This document shows, in pieces, positions 1 to 13,340 of a stretch of DNA of 64,000 bases. Position numbers and translations under genes: made by a program. Location: NCBI GenBank assembly GCA_021432635.1, contig MU270034.1, positions 529,966 through 593,965 of the forward strand. Reading direction: 5' to 3'. This DNA comes from Thozetella sp. PMI_491 (taxonomy: Eukaryota > Ascomycota > Sordariomycetes > Chaetosphaeriales > Chaetosphaeriaceae). The notes below the pieces were generated by a model that saw nothing but the letters and a program-made list of their open reading frames with translations, had not been told where the DNA came from and searched no databases. The number at the start of each line of letters is the position of its first letter. Position 1 is the first letter of the stretch.

Positions 1-506
1 GTAAAAACTAAACTAACTAACTAAAATCACAGCCCTGGCCATGCCATACAAAAGCCCATTCCAACTGCCAGGATTGTGGGAACCTCCACGACAACGCTAA
101 GCTGAACGCTGGGGAGATCCCACTACGTATATGTAAGAGCGGTAGAGCTCCATCTCTACCATTCTCTAGATCTACAGTTCAATTCTTTACGTATGCGCGA
201 ACAACCTATGCGAAGTTGTGCGAAAAATCATAAATATAAACCAGTAGAAAAGCAACATTCCTAAGCCTTTCCGACCGGAGCTAATATATACACGCAATAA
301 TAGGCAATTTGGAGTAAGACTGAGAGGATTAGATCCTGTAACGAGATATAAAACCCCTGATGACCTTCAGCTACCCTAATCTCCTTAGAAACATATGTTA
401 TATTCCACAGCGCATTCAATCCTCCTCGTTAGCCTCGCAAAATACTTCAACCCCCGAACACACGGCGTAACCGCAAGTAATCAAGACCGCCGCCGGACTT
501 GATGCG
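1..506. other. Intergenic, nothing recognised
   Basis: No open frame with coding character and no RNA gene was seen. The stretch is moderately AT-rich and lies downstream of the 3' end of the minus-strand hydrolase gene. Confidence 0.5.
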
Positions 507-1418
507 TCAGAGAGAGGCCTGGATTGGCGTAGCGACTAATGTTCGAATTGCCTTGGCGACTGCCTCTGCTGCTTCGACTTGCGGGAAATGACCAACACCG
601 TTGAGTTCGACCACGACAGCACGAGGCAACAGATGGGTGGCCTGCTGGAGAACGTGTCGTCCCGAGACCGGGTCATCGAGACCCCATGCGAGGCACAGCG
701 GACCCTTCCACGCGGCTAGGGCTGTTTCCCAGCGGCGGTGGTGGCGGTCTCTCTCCGCATTATAACGAATATGTAAGTGCGCTAGCCTATGTCCGTTGTT
801 TAAGGACATGCCGTACCAGAGGTCCTCGAACTCTTCATCGCTAAGCTTTGATTCTCCCCACAAGCTCGCGAGCCCAGACCTCACCATCCCAGCGGTGATA
901 TGGCTGGCGATCAATTTTCCGAGGATAGGAGTGATCAGAAGCTTCTGCAAGAGGGTTGGCCTGTAAGCACTGTAGATGATCCCGCAGTTCAGCACCGTAA
1001 GTCTGGCGATACTAAAAGGTAGCTTGTCTGATAGTTGGCGATCGACGAGTTCCTGGCCAACAATACCTCCGTAGTCATGCACTACCAAGTTCACCGAGGA
1101 GAGACCTAGTAAGGTAACTAAATCCTCAACGCTGTCGGCAGACTCGGCAACGGAATATTCGTAGGGATTCGGCTTATCCGAGGCGCCATAGCCGAGAAAA
1201 TCTAGCGTTGTCACGTCATGATCGCTCGAGAGATCGGTTGCCACGGCCGAGTAGTCGTGGGACCAAGTCGGGAAGCCATGCAGCAGAATTACGGCTGGTC
1301 CAGAACCTCGCCTGCGAAAGGCAAGACGATGCCCGCGCCGGCTCACGAGCATCTCGCACTGCGCGATCCATTCTCGCGCCTGCGGGGCTCTCTCACGCGA
1401 TGGTTGTCTCTCGGTCAT
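507..1418 (-). CDS. Alpha/beta hydrolase (epoxide hydrolase / haloalkane dehalogenase-like)
   Basis: A single-exon ORF of 303 aa starts at an ATG (1416-1418) and ends in TGA. The oxyanion-hole region is LLHGFPTWSHDY (about residues 45-56). The nucleophile elbow is VVHDYGG (112-118), with Asp115 where serine hydrolases have Ser. An acid loop WGLDDP lies near 245-250 and the catalytic His in GVGHFPQ is at 277. An Asp nucleophile is known for the epoxide hydrolase, haloalkane dehalogenase and MEST-like branch, so C-O or C-halogen hydrolysis is likely; the substrate cannot be told. No signal peptide or membrane segment is evident, so the protein is probably cytosolic. Length is typical for the fold. 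The next two confident genes, an SMP-30-like protein and an SDR, are on the opposite strand, so there is no shared promoter. Confidence 0.85.
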   Translation of the reverse strand: MTERQPSRERAPQAREWIAQCEMLVSRRGHRLAFRRRGSGPAVILLHGFPTWSHDYSAVATDLSSDHDVTTLDFLGYGASDKPNPYEYSVAESADSVEDLVTLLGLSSVNLVVHDYGGIVGQELVDRQLSDKLPFSIARLTVLNCGIIYSAYRPTLLQKLLITPILGKLIASHITAGMVRSGLASLWGESKLSDEEFEDLWYGMSLNNGHRLAHLHIRYNAERDRHHRRWETALAAWKGPLCLAWGLDDPVSGRHVLQQATHLLPRAVVVELNGVGHFPQVEAAEAVAKAIRTLVATPIQASL

Positions 1419-2098
1419 CGTAATTTCCAGTTGTACTCGTTAGTGGAATAGACCCATGTGCCGAGGTAATTTAAGCGAAGCGGCCGGCTCCAGTTCAGCG
1501 GGATAACGTCAGCGACCGAAATGTGGCCTCTGCCCTGCGCCGCCCTAACTCTCTTAGTACTAGTGTACCAACGGCCGCCACGGATTGGTTCCGCTTAGCA
1601 GCTTCTGGTGACTGGGAGATGGCCCGCGTCTACAAAGAGACGGTAAGACTCGGGCGCAGGACTAAGAACTCGAAATCCACCGTGAATCTGGCCGCTTTTG
1701 GATAAGGCTCGGGGGATCGGCACCAAGTTCCCTCCGCCCTACCGAGTCTTAGATGATAATGTCAAAGCCGTGCGACAGTCTGCCGGCTTTTAGAGGCTAG
1801 GGTTTTAAACTCGTGCAGGCAATCCCCCGCCCGATACCGAGTACGGCCTGATCATACCCATCACAGGAGAGGCCTGCACCCTGAAACAGGGGAGTGCTCT
1901 GTGGTCTGCAAAACGCGTAGTAGAGCGTGCGCGCACCAAAATATAAAAGGAAACGCTGCCTCACGTGGACTCTGGTCATGTCAAGATGACCCTGCCAGCA
2001 AGGGTAAAAAGAAGACCTGGCTATCTTGCTCAAGATCCCTGCCAGAGTTCAATACATAGCAAGCATTGCCATCGAGCTATCAATGTTGTGGTACTCTC
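1419..2098. other. Intergenic, nothing recognised
   Basis: The open frames here are short and lack recognisable motifs. The stretch must contain the promoter of the minus-strand hydrolase gene just below it, but no clear TATA element was picked out. Confidence 0.4.
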
Positions 2099-2773
2099 TC
2101 AGGAGCCCTCCGGCCCCCTTCGGGACGAATCGTCTACAGAGCTTGATCGTCGTTGTTCGGCGTAGCCAACGACGAGGGCGGCCCAGAATGATTGAATCGC
2201 AGGATCGTCTGGTTCCATGGCTTTCAAACTCCTGACTAGAGTCTCCATGTTCATCTTGACCAACCTAGGTTGAGCCGGGGCGTTGTTCAGTCGATAATTC
2301 ATCTCGACCTCCCTCTCGGCCATGGTAAAAGCTGGCGCGTGGTCGTCCAAACTTGGAAATGACAGTCTGTTGACCCCTCCCCAAGGCTGATTTTGCTTCC
2401 TAGACTCTCCTAAACATGGACAGGCCGCAAGCAACAGTAAGGCTAGCCATAACGGCAGCAAAATTCTCGCCGAGACTATCTTCCTCTAGTTCCTTAACCA
2501 CGCTCCCTTTTCAACTAATGCCATCATCTTGATCTGCATCTGCCTGATTCATATGAGCGAGTAGACTCGGTATGCCTCCGCAAAGAGAATAGTGTAGCCG
2601 TTCACTATGGCGTTGTTGTCCTTGGCATGGAATGAAATCTCGAGGGACTTGACATAAACGTGAAGGAATTCGAAAGCGGCGAGGATATCGTCATAGTACT
2701 CGATCAGGAGTCGGAAGAAGGACCACTTCAGGTTCACCACAGCCGGATGGGTTGGCGAGAGGTTGCCCTCCAT
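2099..2773 (-). pseudogene. Possible decayed or unrecognised gene, two short frames
   Basis: Two minus-strand frames look more protein-like than chance but do not join cleanly. Frame 2773-2549 (ATG start, 74 aa) contains LKWSFFRLLIEYYDD and ends in TGA. Frame 2461-2099 begins with a hydrophobic Leu-rich stretch, but its first codon is TTG, not ATG; it later has MNMETLVRSLKAMEPDD. I recognise no family. It could be a small gene with an unlocated intron, a relic, or two chance frames. Confidence 0.2.
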
Positions 2774-3454
2774 GTGCGTCAGCTCTTCCCTCCATTCGTC
2801 CCCAAATTACTTTCTAACTTCGGTTTCGCTCTGAATACATTCATGCCCCTAGTCGATTGCTTGGATAGGGCTTGAATGAATCGAAGTGCTCTCTGGGTAG
2901 CTCACTTGACCAGCGGCTCGCAGAGTAAAAGGCGAGAGATATTGGGGTCACAGGGTTCCTCGGTAGCCTCGGGCACTAAGACGCTGAGCCTAGTCAACTT
3001 ACCCAAATGGAGGTAACAAGCCACTTGGACATTTCTCATTTCGTGCTATATCCGCGACTGCAGTTTTAACGAAACCCCCCCACTACCAACCATCACCCCG
3101 GCACTCCCTCTCGAGAAGGATGCGGCTTATTAATGCAGCCAGGGCATTAATTTTGCCCGGAGGAACTATTAAGTTCCGTGATACAAAAAAGCAATGCATA
3201 TTAAAGTAATAATAATGTTCGCTTAAACATTATATTTGCCAGTTGAAGTTGATTTGTGATGCGATTAATAGCGACTGACCGGAGACTTTTCGTGCCCTAC
3301 TATACAAGCCCGATATTTCTGATAGGGGTAATGCTTTCGGGGTGGTTAACCGGCCGAGGAGCAACTATATAAACTTTATGTTACGGCCCATATGATGTGA
3401 ACCTGCATCTCGCCCTTTAACGTCAAGCTTGATACGGCGATCAGTTCTACCAAG
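2774..3454. other. Intergenic / upstream region of the SMP-30-like gene
   Basis: No gene was seen. The last 100 nt hold a TATA element for the downstream plus-strand gene. Between about 3120 and 3250 the DNA is AT-rich. Confidence 0.4.
3366..3373 (+). promoter_or_regulatory. TATA box
   Basis: TATATAAA lies 82-89 nt before the ATG at 3455, a typical position for a fungal core promoter. It supports that ATG as the start. Confidence 0.5.
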
Positions 3455-4432
3455 ATGAAGCCTCAGTTGCTACCTTCCATACTCAGCCTGGCGGCAAGCT
3501 ATTATTTCTCAGGCGCTGCCGCAGCACTGTCCACGCGTCAGCTTTACCAATTCCCCAACCTGACGTTAATCGAAAACCTTGCGGTCCGTCCTAATGGCCA
3601 GCTGGTGCTCAGTACGATGAGCAACGGAGGCAATCTCTACACCCTTGACCCGCATTCTCCGCAGCCGGAAGTTCAAGTTGCAGCTGTTTTTGCCGATGCG
3701 ACCGGCACAACTGGGATAGCTCAGACAGCGCCCGATCAATTTGTGATCATGGGAGGCTATTTGAATCAGAGTGCCTTCCGTTATGTCGACAACAAATATA
3801 ACGTATACGTTTTACACTTCAACGATTGCCATGGTACTACTGCGACGATACGTAACGTATTTTCCGCCACGGGTTTCGTAAACGGTATTGCGGCCCTCCC
3901 CGGCTATCCCGACATTGTCCTAGCGGCCGATTCGTCAAGTGGAGAAATCAATCGCGTGGATGTGGCCAAAGGAATTACGGAAACCGTCTTGCAAGACTCC
4001 AGACTGAACTACACGAGTAGTTCGCCCCTGCCCATGGGCGTGAATGGCATCAAGGTGTATGATGGCCATATATACTTTACTAATTCTGGATTGCAAACCT
4101 TTGGGCGCATACCAATGAGTGCTGACGGTCGGACATTTGGGGACTTGGAAATCATTGCCAAAATTCAAGCGGCTGGTTCGCTTGTGACCTTCGACGACTT
4201 TGTCATCGACTCGCACGGGACCACATATGTCGGGACACAGTGGACCGGCTTGACTAAGATCTCTCCATCTGGAGAGCAGGTTTTAGTGGTCGGAGGCGAC
4301 AACAGTACCACTCTGTTGGGCCCGACGGCTGCAGCTTTGTCCCGTGATGAGAAAAGACTATACATCACAACAGCGGGTCTTGCTTTTGGTGCCCCGGTGG
4401 CCGGGGGCCAAATTGTGGTAGTTGAACTCTGA
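3455..4432 (+). CDS. Secreted SMP-30/gluconolactonase-like beta-propeller protein
   Basis: An intronless 325-aa ORF starts at an ATG and ends in TGA. The N-terminus (residues 1-25) is a signal-peptide-like hydrophobic stretch rich in Leu and Ala. The body shows the repeated blade pattern of six-bladed SMP-30/strictosidine-synthase-like propellers: ENLAVRPNGQLVLST (41-55), VNGIAALPGYPDIVLAADS, GVNGIKVYDGHIYFTNS and DDFVIDSHGTTYVGTQWTG. Several NxT/NxS sites fit secretion. In fungi this family is often linked to secondary metabolism, and some members (the EupF/AsR5 group) catalyse hetero-Diels-Alder reactions; whether this one does is inference. No PKS, NRPS or terpene synthase is in the window. 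It could instead be a lactonase or a non-catalytic secreted protein. Confidence 0.75.
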   Translation: MKPQLLPSILSLAASYYFSGAAAALSTRQLYQFPNLTLIENLAVRPNGQLVLSTMSNGGNLYTLDPHSPQPEVQVAAVFADATGTTGIAQTAPDQFVIMGGYLNQSAFRYVDNKYNVYVLHFNDCHGTTATIRNVFSATGFVNGIAALPGYPDIVLAADSSSGEINRVDVAKGITETVLQDSRLNYTSSSPLPMGVNGIKVYDGHIYFTNSGLQTFGRIPMSADGRTFGDLEIIAKIQAAGSLVTFDDFVIDSHGTTYVGTQWTGLTKISPSGEQVLVVGGDNSTTLLGPTAAALSRDEKRLYITTAGLAFGAPVAGGQIVVVEL

Positions 4433-4490
4433 TGTAACCAGAATACTAAGCTAAAGAGAGGAAGAAGGTAAACTAATAGCTACAGATCCA

Positions 4491-4506
4491 GATAGATAGA
4501 TAGATA
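4491..4506 (+). repeat. (GATA)4 microsatellite
   Basis: Four tandem GATA units lie just downstream of the SMP-30-like gene. The array is short and probably neutral. Confidence 0.6.
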
Positions 4507-5057
4507 TAGTGTTCAATTGAGCCATTATATCACGTGAGTGCAAACGCATGGTTGCAAACGAACGAACGTGAGTGTAACGCATGGGGATGGCCCTGGGCTA
4601 CCACAGTGATAATCTTTTCTTAACGCTTTTAACTCGTAAATACACATTGTAAACTTATATTTGGTTAATGAAGTATAAATGTTCGAGATCGATCCTATTC
4701 CCGCGAGGTATACAGGCCTAGTATAAAACATATTATCATTAGCTTTAACGACTAGTTTCCAACTTAAAGATACCACGAGGATGAACGGGACTTTTGCCAT
4801 CAAATTAGTGGACCTACCAGTAATATCCTCAGCTCGCACTGGCTCGGCTAGAATACGCATCTTTCTAACAGTCAATTGATTGGGCGTATTTCTGTGGGGT
4901 TTTGCGACCAGCTGTTACTTTCTAATGCGTGCGGGGAGGGGGAAGCTCCTCACAAGCTTTCTTCGAAAATTATCCCGCTCCGAAAGAAAACATTCTAGAC
5001 TACTTTTAGAATCTCTATAAATTGACAATTACCAGATCAGAGGGCGACTTTACCGAG

Positions 5058-6158
<1,101 letters not shown>

Positions 6159-7247
6159 AGCGTGAGATTTCGGTAGTTAACTTTAGCGATGTGGAATTCC
6201 TCGATGCTTTCTTCTAACCCATAAGTTGCGAGTTCTTTTGGAGTTGTGTGAAAGTAGGCCAACAGCGTTGAGAATTCGGGGCCCGCTTGCTCTAATCTAT
6301 GCTGCGTTACTGCATCTCGTTTTCGGGGCAACCGTTTAGAAGGCTTTAATGCGTGGGAAAAGGGTTTACCTAGTACTGTTACCCTTGTACGGATACCGTA
6401 GAAGTGCTTAAGCCGTGGCTTGCATCCACCGGGAAGTAGTATAAAGATTGCGTTTTCATCTAGTCGGTTTTGAGAATGTTACGATTATCATCACTTTAAC
6501 AGCAACAACAACAACCACCAATATGAACAAGAACCGTTTCCGATATTATAAAGTCGCCCACTATCGTGTAATCAGCTACCTCTAGCTTTTACCACTCGAT
6601 TATTTCTTAGTACTCGCTTAAAATGTATAAGACTGGAATTATAATTATTGCAGCTACGGTCTTTACTGCCGCCATACCCCTCGTTCCGAGGTAGAACGAT
6701 ACCCGGCCCACGAACGTATCATTGTCGGGACACTAAGTAATGGCTATGGCTAACATGGTTTGGTTTATTATGAGCTAGTATGAGACTGACAAAAGCATGG
6801 TTGAGAACGTAGGCCAGTATTTAGCAGTATAGGCTAGTAAACGAGTGATCTGAAAGAGAGATGCTCGCTTGACCAGCAGTGTGTAAAACTGGCTAGTCAA
6901 ACAGCTACTTATCCACGTACGGCAGCTGGATCTCGTCGGCTCGCGTGTAGGCTGTACGGCATCTTAAATTTAGATACCGGACTATATCAAGGCAGTGGCT
7001 AAGTGAAACAGGTAAAATATAGTAAAATATACGCTATGGATTTAGATCGAGGTCTGACTGTAGCTATCTGGCCGTGGTCAGGAATCCTTCCTGATTAGAG
7101 AACCTAGTTCAACAGGTATTTTAATCCAATAGACTACCCTGTGTTCTTTTACCTCGGTCGACACTGCGGGTTGTTGGAATAACATCGTATCAAGAAATAT
7201 CAATTGTTTCCGAAGTACTAGAATCTTTCATTCAATCCACAACGGCC
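6159..7247. other. Intergenic between convergent genes, nothing recognised
   Basis: About 1.1 kb separates the 3' ends of the SDR gene and the NLR-like gene. Only short frames without motifs were seen. Confidence 0.45.
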
Positions 7248-10200
7248 CTAAATTTCGCGGCCTGCCTCTTCAGTTACGTCAGGTTCATAATCCTCCGACC
7301 CTCTTGAAGGCTCATCATCCTCCTCCTCTTCCTCCTCCTCGTCCGACGAGTCCGATTCGGACTCGTTGTTATCGTCGAACCTCTCCTCTCCACTCCACTT
7401 TATTTGCGCATCGCCCTGCTCTGTATTAAGTGCATCTCGGCAAATACCGCATCTGAAGCATAAAGAAAACCTGTCCGACGCGCGGATGTACTCTACCCCC
7501 CGATGCCCCTAGTTGTTTCCTTCAGCAACTATTGATAGAAGTATCGGTTTGGGAAAGAGACTTACCAAGAAACACATATCGCATGTTCCATCGAGCGCTC
7601 GTGCCGTGCGGGATTGGTGGTCCTGGGCGTTCCATACTTCCGTATGGTTGGAGATATCAACTTTCAGCGGATTCTTCGGGGTCAGCAACTCGAGAACACG
7701 GGGACTTGCTCCGCAGTATTGAGCCACTTTCAACGGGGTCCAGATGCGTTGCGGAGTCCGCACTTTGGCCCAGACGTCTGCCTCCTGCTCAATAAGCAGA
7801 TTAATCACCTCGACCTGGGCATCATTCTTGTTGCTAGAGCTTGCTGCCCAAAAGAGAGGCGTCCATCCGGCTTTGTCTGCATCATTGGCCGACTTAGGGG
7901 CCTGTTTGAGCAGAGTCTCCACCAACCAAGGGTTGCTCGCGCCGGCAGCAAGATGAAGCGGCCGACGGCCTAGCTTGTCTTGCGCCTGTGTATCCGCGTC
8001 GGCGCTCAGCAGGCGCTGGAACCGATCTTGGGATCTGAAACTAGAGTTGACGATCAGGTGGACTGGACGCCGCTCACAGCTGTCATCACATGCGTTGACA
8101 TCGGCTCCGCGGCGAAGGAGGTAGTCAATGATGGCCATGTCTGCGCCTGCATGACATGCCACGCCCAGCGCGGAGCCGAGAAGACCTGCCTTCTGCCTCA
8201 CATCTGCTTTCCCTTGTTCAACTAAATGATGGATGATTTCCAGCTGGTCAAGAGTAGATGACTCATGATGGCATGCCACCTGCAGTGGTGTACTGAGTCT
8301 GGCCTCCACCTTTGCGTCTACTCGCGCTCCACTCGACACAAGGCGTTTTACAACCTCGACATTCCCAGAACTGCATGCGAGGTGCAGAGGGGTCGTTTTG
8401 CCGCCAGGGCTGACGTTGACGTTGGCTGACTTGGAGATGAGGAACTCGGCGAGACCGAACCCCCCAGCTTCTATGGCGGAGCAGAGAGCTGTATACTCCC
8501 GTAGATTTGGGACGTCTAGAGACGCCCCGCGGTTCACCAGTCTCCGTATTCGATGGTCCGGCTGTCTGAGGAAAGTTGTTGCGAAGTGAAGAGCGGTGTT
8601 ACCCTCGTCGTCTGTCTCGTCCAGTGCTAGGTTGTATTGCAATGCAATTTCAAGCATATTGTCTTTGCCAGAATGCACCACGTGGTGCAGCATCGGCCGA
8701 TTATCCACACCGCGTGCGTCGATCTTAGCTCCGGCTTCAAGCAGCAATCTGAAAACCTCGGCGTGCCCTCTCTTGGCGGCTGCGAGTAGAGGAGTGTACC
8801 CTTGATCGGCAAATCCGCTCGACGTCATTCTCGCTTCGATGTCGGCCCCCCTCTGAATGAGGAGCTTCACCGAGTCGAGGTAGTTACTCCACACCGCAAG
8901 ATATAGAACGGTACCGTCGCGAGAGTTAGCATCGATCTCAGACTCATGGTCCAAGAGGAGGCGGATCATGTTCGCGTCGGAATAAGCGCTATGCAGCGCA
9001 GTCCACCCCGTTTTCTGCGCTGTCTCGGCGTGGATATTCGCTCCTTGATGGATCAGATACGTCACAAGCTCCTTCTCTTTAGACTTCACGGCTTGCGTCA
9101 AAGGAGCCGCTCCATATATATTGACATTGGCCCTGCGCTCGACAAGAAGTCGAACCAGTTCGAGATTCCCCGTCATGACAGCATGCACGAGCGGCGCACA
9201 GCAACCCGTGGTTTTGTCAGGGTCGGCTCCAGCATCTAGCAGGATGCGACACGTCTCGAGCTGCCCCGTGTCTGCCGCTGCAGCGAGTGGTGTGCCCCAT
9301 TGGTTAGACGCGTGGATGATGTCGGAATTGACTCTTAGAATATGCCTAACACATTCTAAGTAGCCCCTGCGAGCGGCATGTGCGATAGGGGCATCGTTCT
9401 CTGGGTAGACAAGTCGCTCGATACCAGCGCCGGCGTCCAGTAGCATGCCCACAACCCCATGGTGCCCGAGCTTGAGTGCCAAAACTATAGGCGTCTCTGG
9501 CGCAGTCAGCCTACCGTACACCGTGGCCCCCATCTGCACGAGTGCGGTGGCCGCCTGTACGTGGCCAAGTCGGGTCGCCAGTTCTAAAGGCGACACCACT
9601 GAGTCCTCTATCCCCAGCGGGCTTCCATGGTAGGGCTGGGGTATTGCTCTAATTACCTCCGGGAGATCGGCCATCGCCGCGAAGTGGAGTGGTGTCAGCC
9701 CTGACATACTGGAGAGTGGATCGCCCCTTTGGATTCCGTCCTTGACAAGAGCTTTGATCAGATCCGTAAGCCCGAGCCATGCAATCCGTCCAAGGATCGC
9801 TGGTGACCACTGAAAGGCAATATTATTCGAAATTATATATGTTGCAATCTCGACGATAGCCTGCTGCTCACACGAGACGGTCGCGGACATCATTGCTCTG
9901 AGTAAAGTTTCAGCGTCGAGATCCCAGGCATGGAGGCCGGCCTTGACAATGTCAAGACGCGACGATCTAGCAGCTTCAATGAATGCAGACTTCTTAGCCT
10001 TCAAATCCTGAAGTAATGCAGAATCCGAGGGAAAAGCAACACCGAGTCGAACCAGGATACTGGCAACGCTTACGGTAGCGTGTTCCACTCGCAGTCCTGG
10101 GGCTAGCATGTACCACTCCATTTCGCTCCAGGCAGTCCAACACCGGTCATTGTCCAAGAATGCCTGCAATTCTTGGGAAATCTCTGTCAGTTCATTGGTA

Positions 10201-12974
10201 GACGCGAAGCCCAGCTTATAATGGTGTGTCCAGAGCAGGGAGGCGTAGCCCAGGAAGCCGAGCCCACAATTGAGTACCTGGGGCTGTTGAAAGAGCTTCC
10301 CTGCCGTCTTGAGTGCGTCGCACAGCCTCATCACACGATTTGTAACAGCTTCTCTCCGAAGATATAAGAGACAGATGCGAGCCACGTATCGGTGGCCATC
10401 GGTGCGTGATATGCGAGCCCACTTTGGCACACCTAGAGGAGTGCTCAGAAGATACTCCCGAAAGGATGTGCAAGTAAACCGTACGAGGCCGTTTTCAAGT
10501 AGAATAAGCGGCCCTAAGTATTTGTCTAGAGCTCGCATTATCGAGTTGGAAAGGTCGAGGCTATGCAAAGGTTTGGGGCGGAATTCGAACTCGGGATCTT
10601 CGTCGAGTGCTGAGGCTAGATCCTCGGCAGATAGAGGCCTCGCTGCGTATAAAAGCCAAGTAAGAGCTGCACGGACGAGTTCATTATCGGATTGGACTGC
10701 TTCCAAAGTCGTGTTTACCAGGCCCTCGTCGGAGAGTTGAGAGGCTTCTCTCACTTTTTCCATCGCCGTAGTAGGGTCTAGGGAAGGCACGACATGGTAA
10801 AGCCACAAGACTCGATGGCAAGCCAAGGCCATATCGGGATGGCATTTAGAAATGAAAGTATCGATCTCTGCCATATGTTTACAGAGATTTGGATTTTCGG
10901 CAAACAAAAGCATGCGCTCTCCTTCTAACTGCCTCCCGTCAGCCTTAGTTTGCATGTCCTGACCAGGGTCAGTCGCATTAATGTGTTTAACGTGAGCACT
11001 CGGAATGACTTGGAACTCCTCCTCCAGTTTCTCCGTGCTGGAAATGAGGATCTCCCAGAATAGTTCTGACCGCTCACGGTCGCGGCCCAGGAGGCGCAAG
11101 AGCTCTTGACGAGACGCGTCGCATTCGTCGAGGCCTTCGATAGTGCAGTAGAGCTTGATACATGGGGGGAGCTGAAGTCTGAGATCGTTGAAGATAGAGA
11201 GTGCGTCAGTGGGAGCCCATGGTCTATCACGCAGCGCTGGCACAAGCGTGGCCTGGTGCGAAAATTGGTAGTGCCGTAGCAGCTGCTCGCAGAACGAAGT
11301 GGCCATATCGCTGATCGAGCTTCGATATATGTCTCTCTTGTCGAAATAGAAGTATAGAAACATTGGGCTCTCTGGGTCGCCTCGCGGGCTTCGGCTGGCC
11401 TTGAGGAAATGGTACCTCGCAAGGATATTGACGCCAGGGTGGCCGTAGAGATGCACTATTCTCGACTTTGTCCTATCGCTTGACGGCAGGAATGCTTCGT
11501 GTTCCTGCCATCCCGAATGCTCCAGTTTAAAGTTGGATAGGATGTCGGCTGGGCGAGGAACGGCTACATGTGCGCCAAGGAAAGTCTCTCTAAGCTCCGG
11601 GGCAGGTTGGCTCGTAACCACTAGCACAATAACATGTCAGGCCGGAGATTTCGGCGATGAGGTTGATTGGGCACTCATACCTATTTTGACCACATCGACC
11701 CACTGACTGTTGGGTTGCGGCTGGGTAAGCGCGTGATGCGGTGTATTGTTGAGGAAGAGGTTTATTTCCCCAGGAATAGCGAAGGTCGAGTTAAAATGAG
11801 TGAAGCCCTATTCATTGATCCATTAGTGAGCACGTCTGAAACCATACAACACAGCAGCGAACTGAAAAACATACAGATACTCCCTCGATATTGACGATTG
11901 TTGCTCGATTGAGCACTCGCGTGCTCCAAAACGAGGAATTTATCTCCATAATAGCCGCCGCTAAGTGTTCGAACGGCTTGTATTGTTGAATGGAAAGCGT
12001 CTCCTCGTAAGAACCGGCAAATACAGCTAGCAGGTAAGGCACGAAGTCCTCGAGCTCTCTGGCCCTATGTGGACATCCAAAGAAGACCTATTTTGAGATG
12101 GGTTAGCCCTGGTATGGCGCTGATGAATAGGAAAATTGGTGTTAGAGTGTATAGGCGAGTTTCGTGATTTCCTTGTCAATTAATACTTACTAGTCCCCGT
12201 ATCGAGTGAAGCATAGGCCAGTATGTCTCCGGCTCGTTGCATGCTAGAACAAGTGCCTGGGCAAGACGAGTTTAGCTATGTTCGTGCAACGCCAGCATAA
12301 CGTATTTCCTACCATTTTGAGAATGATCCCTCCTATATTGTGGGCAAGAAATACGAGCGGCCGGGCCTGGTGTAATGTGAGCTTGCTTCTTGGTCTTCTA
12401 CATAATCAGAAATCTGCTGGTGAGACATAATTCCTCTTACCTTCTGCCTCAGCTTGATGAGGTCATCTAGAAGCCTTTTGGCTTCCACCTGGAGTGTGCC
12501 GGCATGACACATTCTGGAGACGGTTTTCGCATCGTAGCTGAATGTCATCTCGCAAATGTCGTGGTTTCCGCCATCGCGCAAAATGTCACGGAACCATACA
12601 TTGACGTTATTGTCCGTGGCTTCGGGCGTATCATCGCTCCAAGCTGACCTAGTATCGTGATTGAGGCCGTGAATTAGAACCACACTGGTTGACAGTTAGC
12701 CGTACTGATGTGTGCTTTGGAGGAAACAGCAATAAACAGTGATTGGATTCGCATCTTACTCGATCACGGCCTTAGATGGATCCTCATCTCGAGGATCCAA
12801 GATGTGAAGGCCGCAAGTTAGCATCTGAGAGCTGTGGAGATTTCGGCCTTCGCCTTGGCCTGTTTCGGTCGTGGTAGACGAATTGCTCTCGGTATCAACA
12901 CGAGACTTCAAATCTTGGCCACTCATTATGTCCTCGTCGATGTGCTGTTGTTTGGCTGGGTCAAAATAGGTCAT
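7248..12974 (-). CDS. NLR-like protein: hydrolase-like + degenerate NACHT + ankyrin repeats + Cys-rich tail
   Basis: An eight-exon model gives 1744 aa. Exons are 12974-12760, 12684-12441, 12366-12313, 12256-12191, 12087-11875, 11807-11681, 11620-7566 and 7508-7248; all splice sites are GT-AG and all phases close. Residues about 72-240 resemble the DUF676/SesB-type alpha/beta hydrolase of fungal NLRs (VVLIHGLNHDT, then LVFLAHNIGG). The nucleophile Ser is Asn163. A NACHT-like NTPase follows: the P-loop position reads YGHPGVNILA (365-374) without the GK[ST], while Walker B-like EGLDECD (468-474) remains. About 16 ankyrin repeats span roughly 850-1640 (TPLHFAA, TPLLAAAKRGH and similar). The tail has a ZZ-like CxxC...CxxCxxC cluster (Cys1653 to 1681) split by a 57-nt intron, then an acidic Glu-rich end. 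Such architectures are known fungal STAND/NLR receptors. This copy looks like a scaffold or sensor rather than an enzyme (inference). Confidence 0.8.
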
Positions 12975-13340
12975 CCACCGGGGTTGAGATGAACCTACTC
13001 GCCCGGAAAAAACCCCTGACAGCTCTAACCTAAATCAGAGGAGGCGAAGTACGCTGGGCGTGGCCCCCAGTATTGGTGTTAAGGCCCGGCTGAAAATTCG
13101 ATATAGCTGGCTCAGCTTCTTTCTGGGTGGTGTGTTACACACGTAGTGGTCGGGCAACACGGTGAGTCTGACCAATCAATAAATTCCTAGCAGCGTACAT
13201 GATAACCAAGCTTAGTCGGCCTCAATCCAGTAACGGAGCCGATGTAGGATTCCAGCAATTGCACATACCTTCCTATTTAAACCGACAAGGCTAAGGTCAT
13301 AGCGGAACTAATTTCAAATAGCTACCTATACCACCAGCCT

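Noticed and set aside
7021..7031. Direct repeat AGTAAAATATA as possible element end
   Set aside because: Only a few bases long and isolated; not distinguishable from AT-rich chance.
10309..10740. Plus-strand 143-aa frame opposite the NLR-like gene
   Set aside because: It lies wholly antisense to a conserved exon, shows biased composition mirroring the other strand, and has no family signal.
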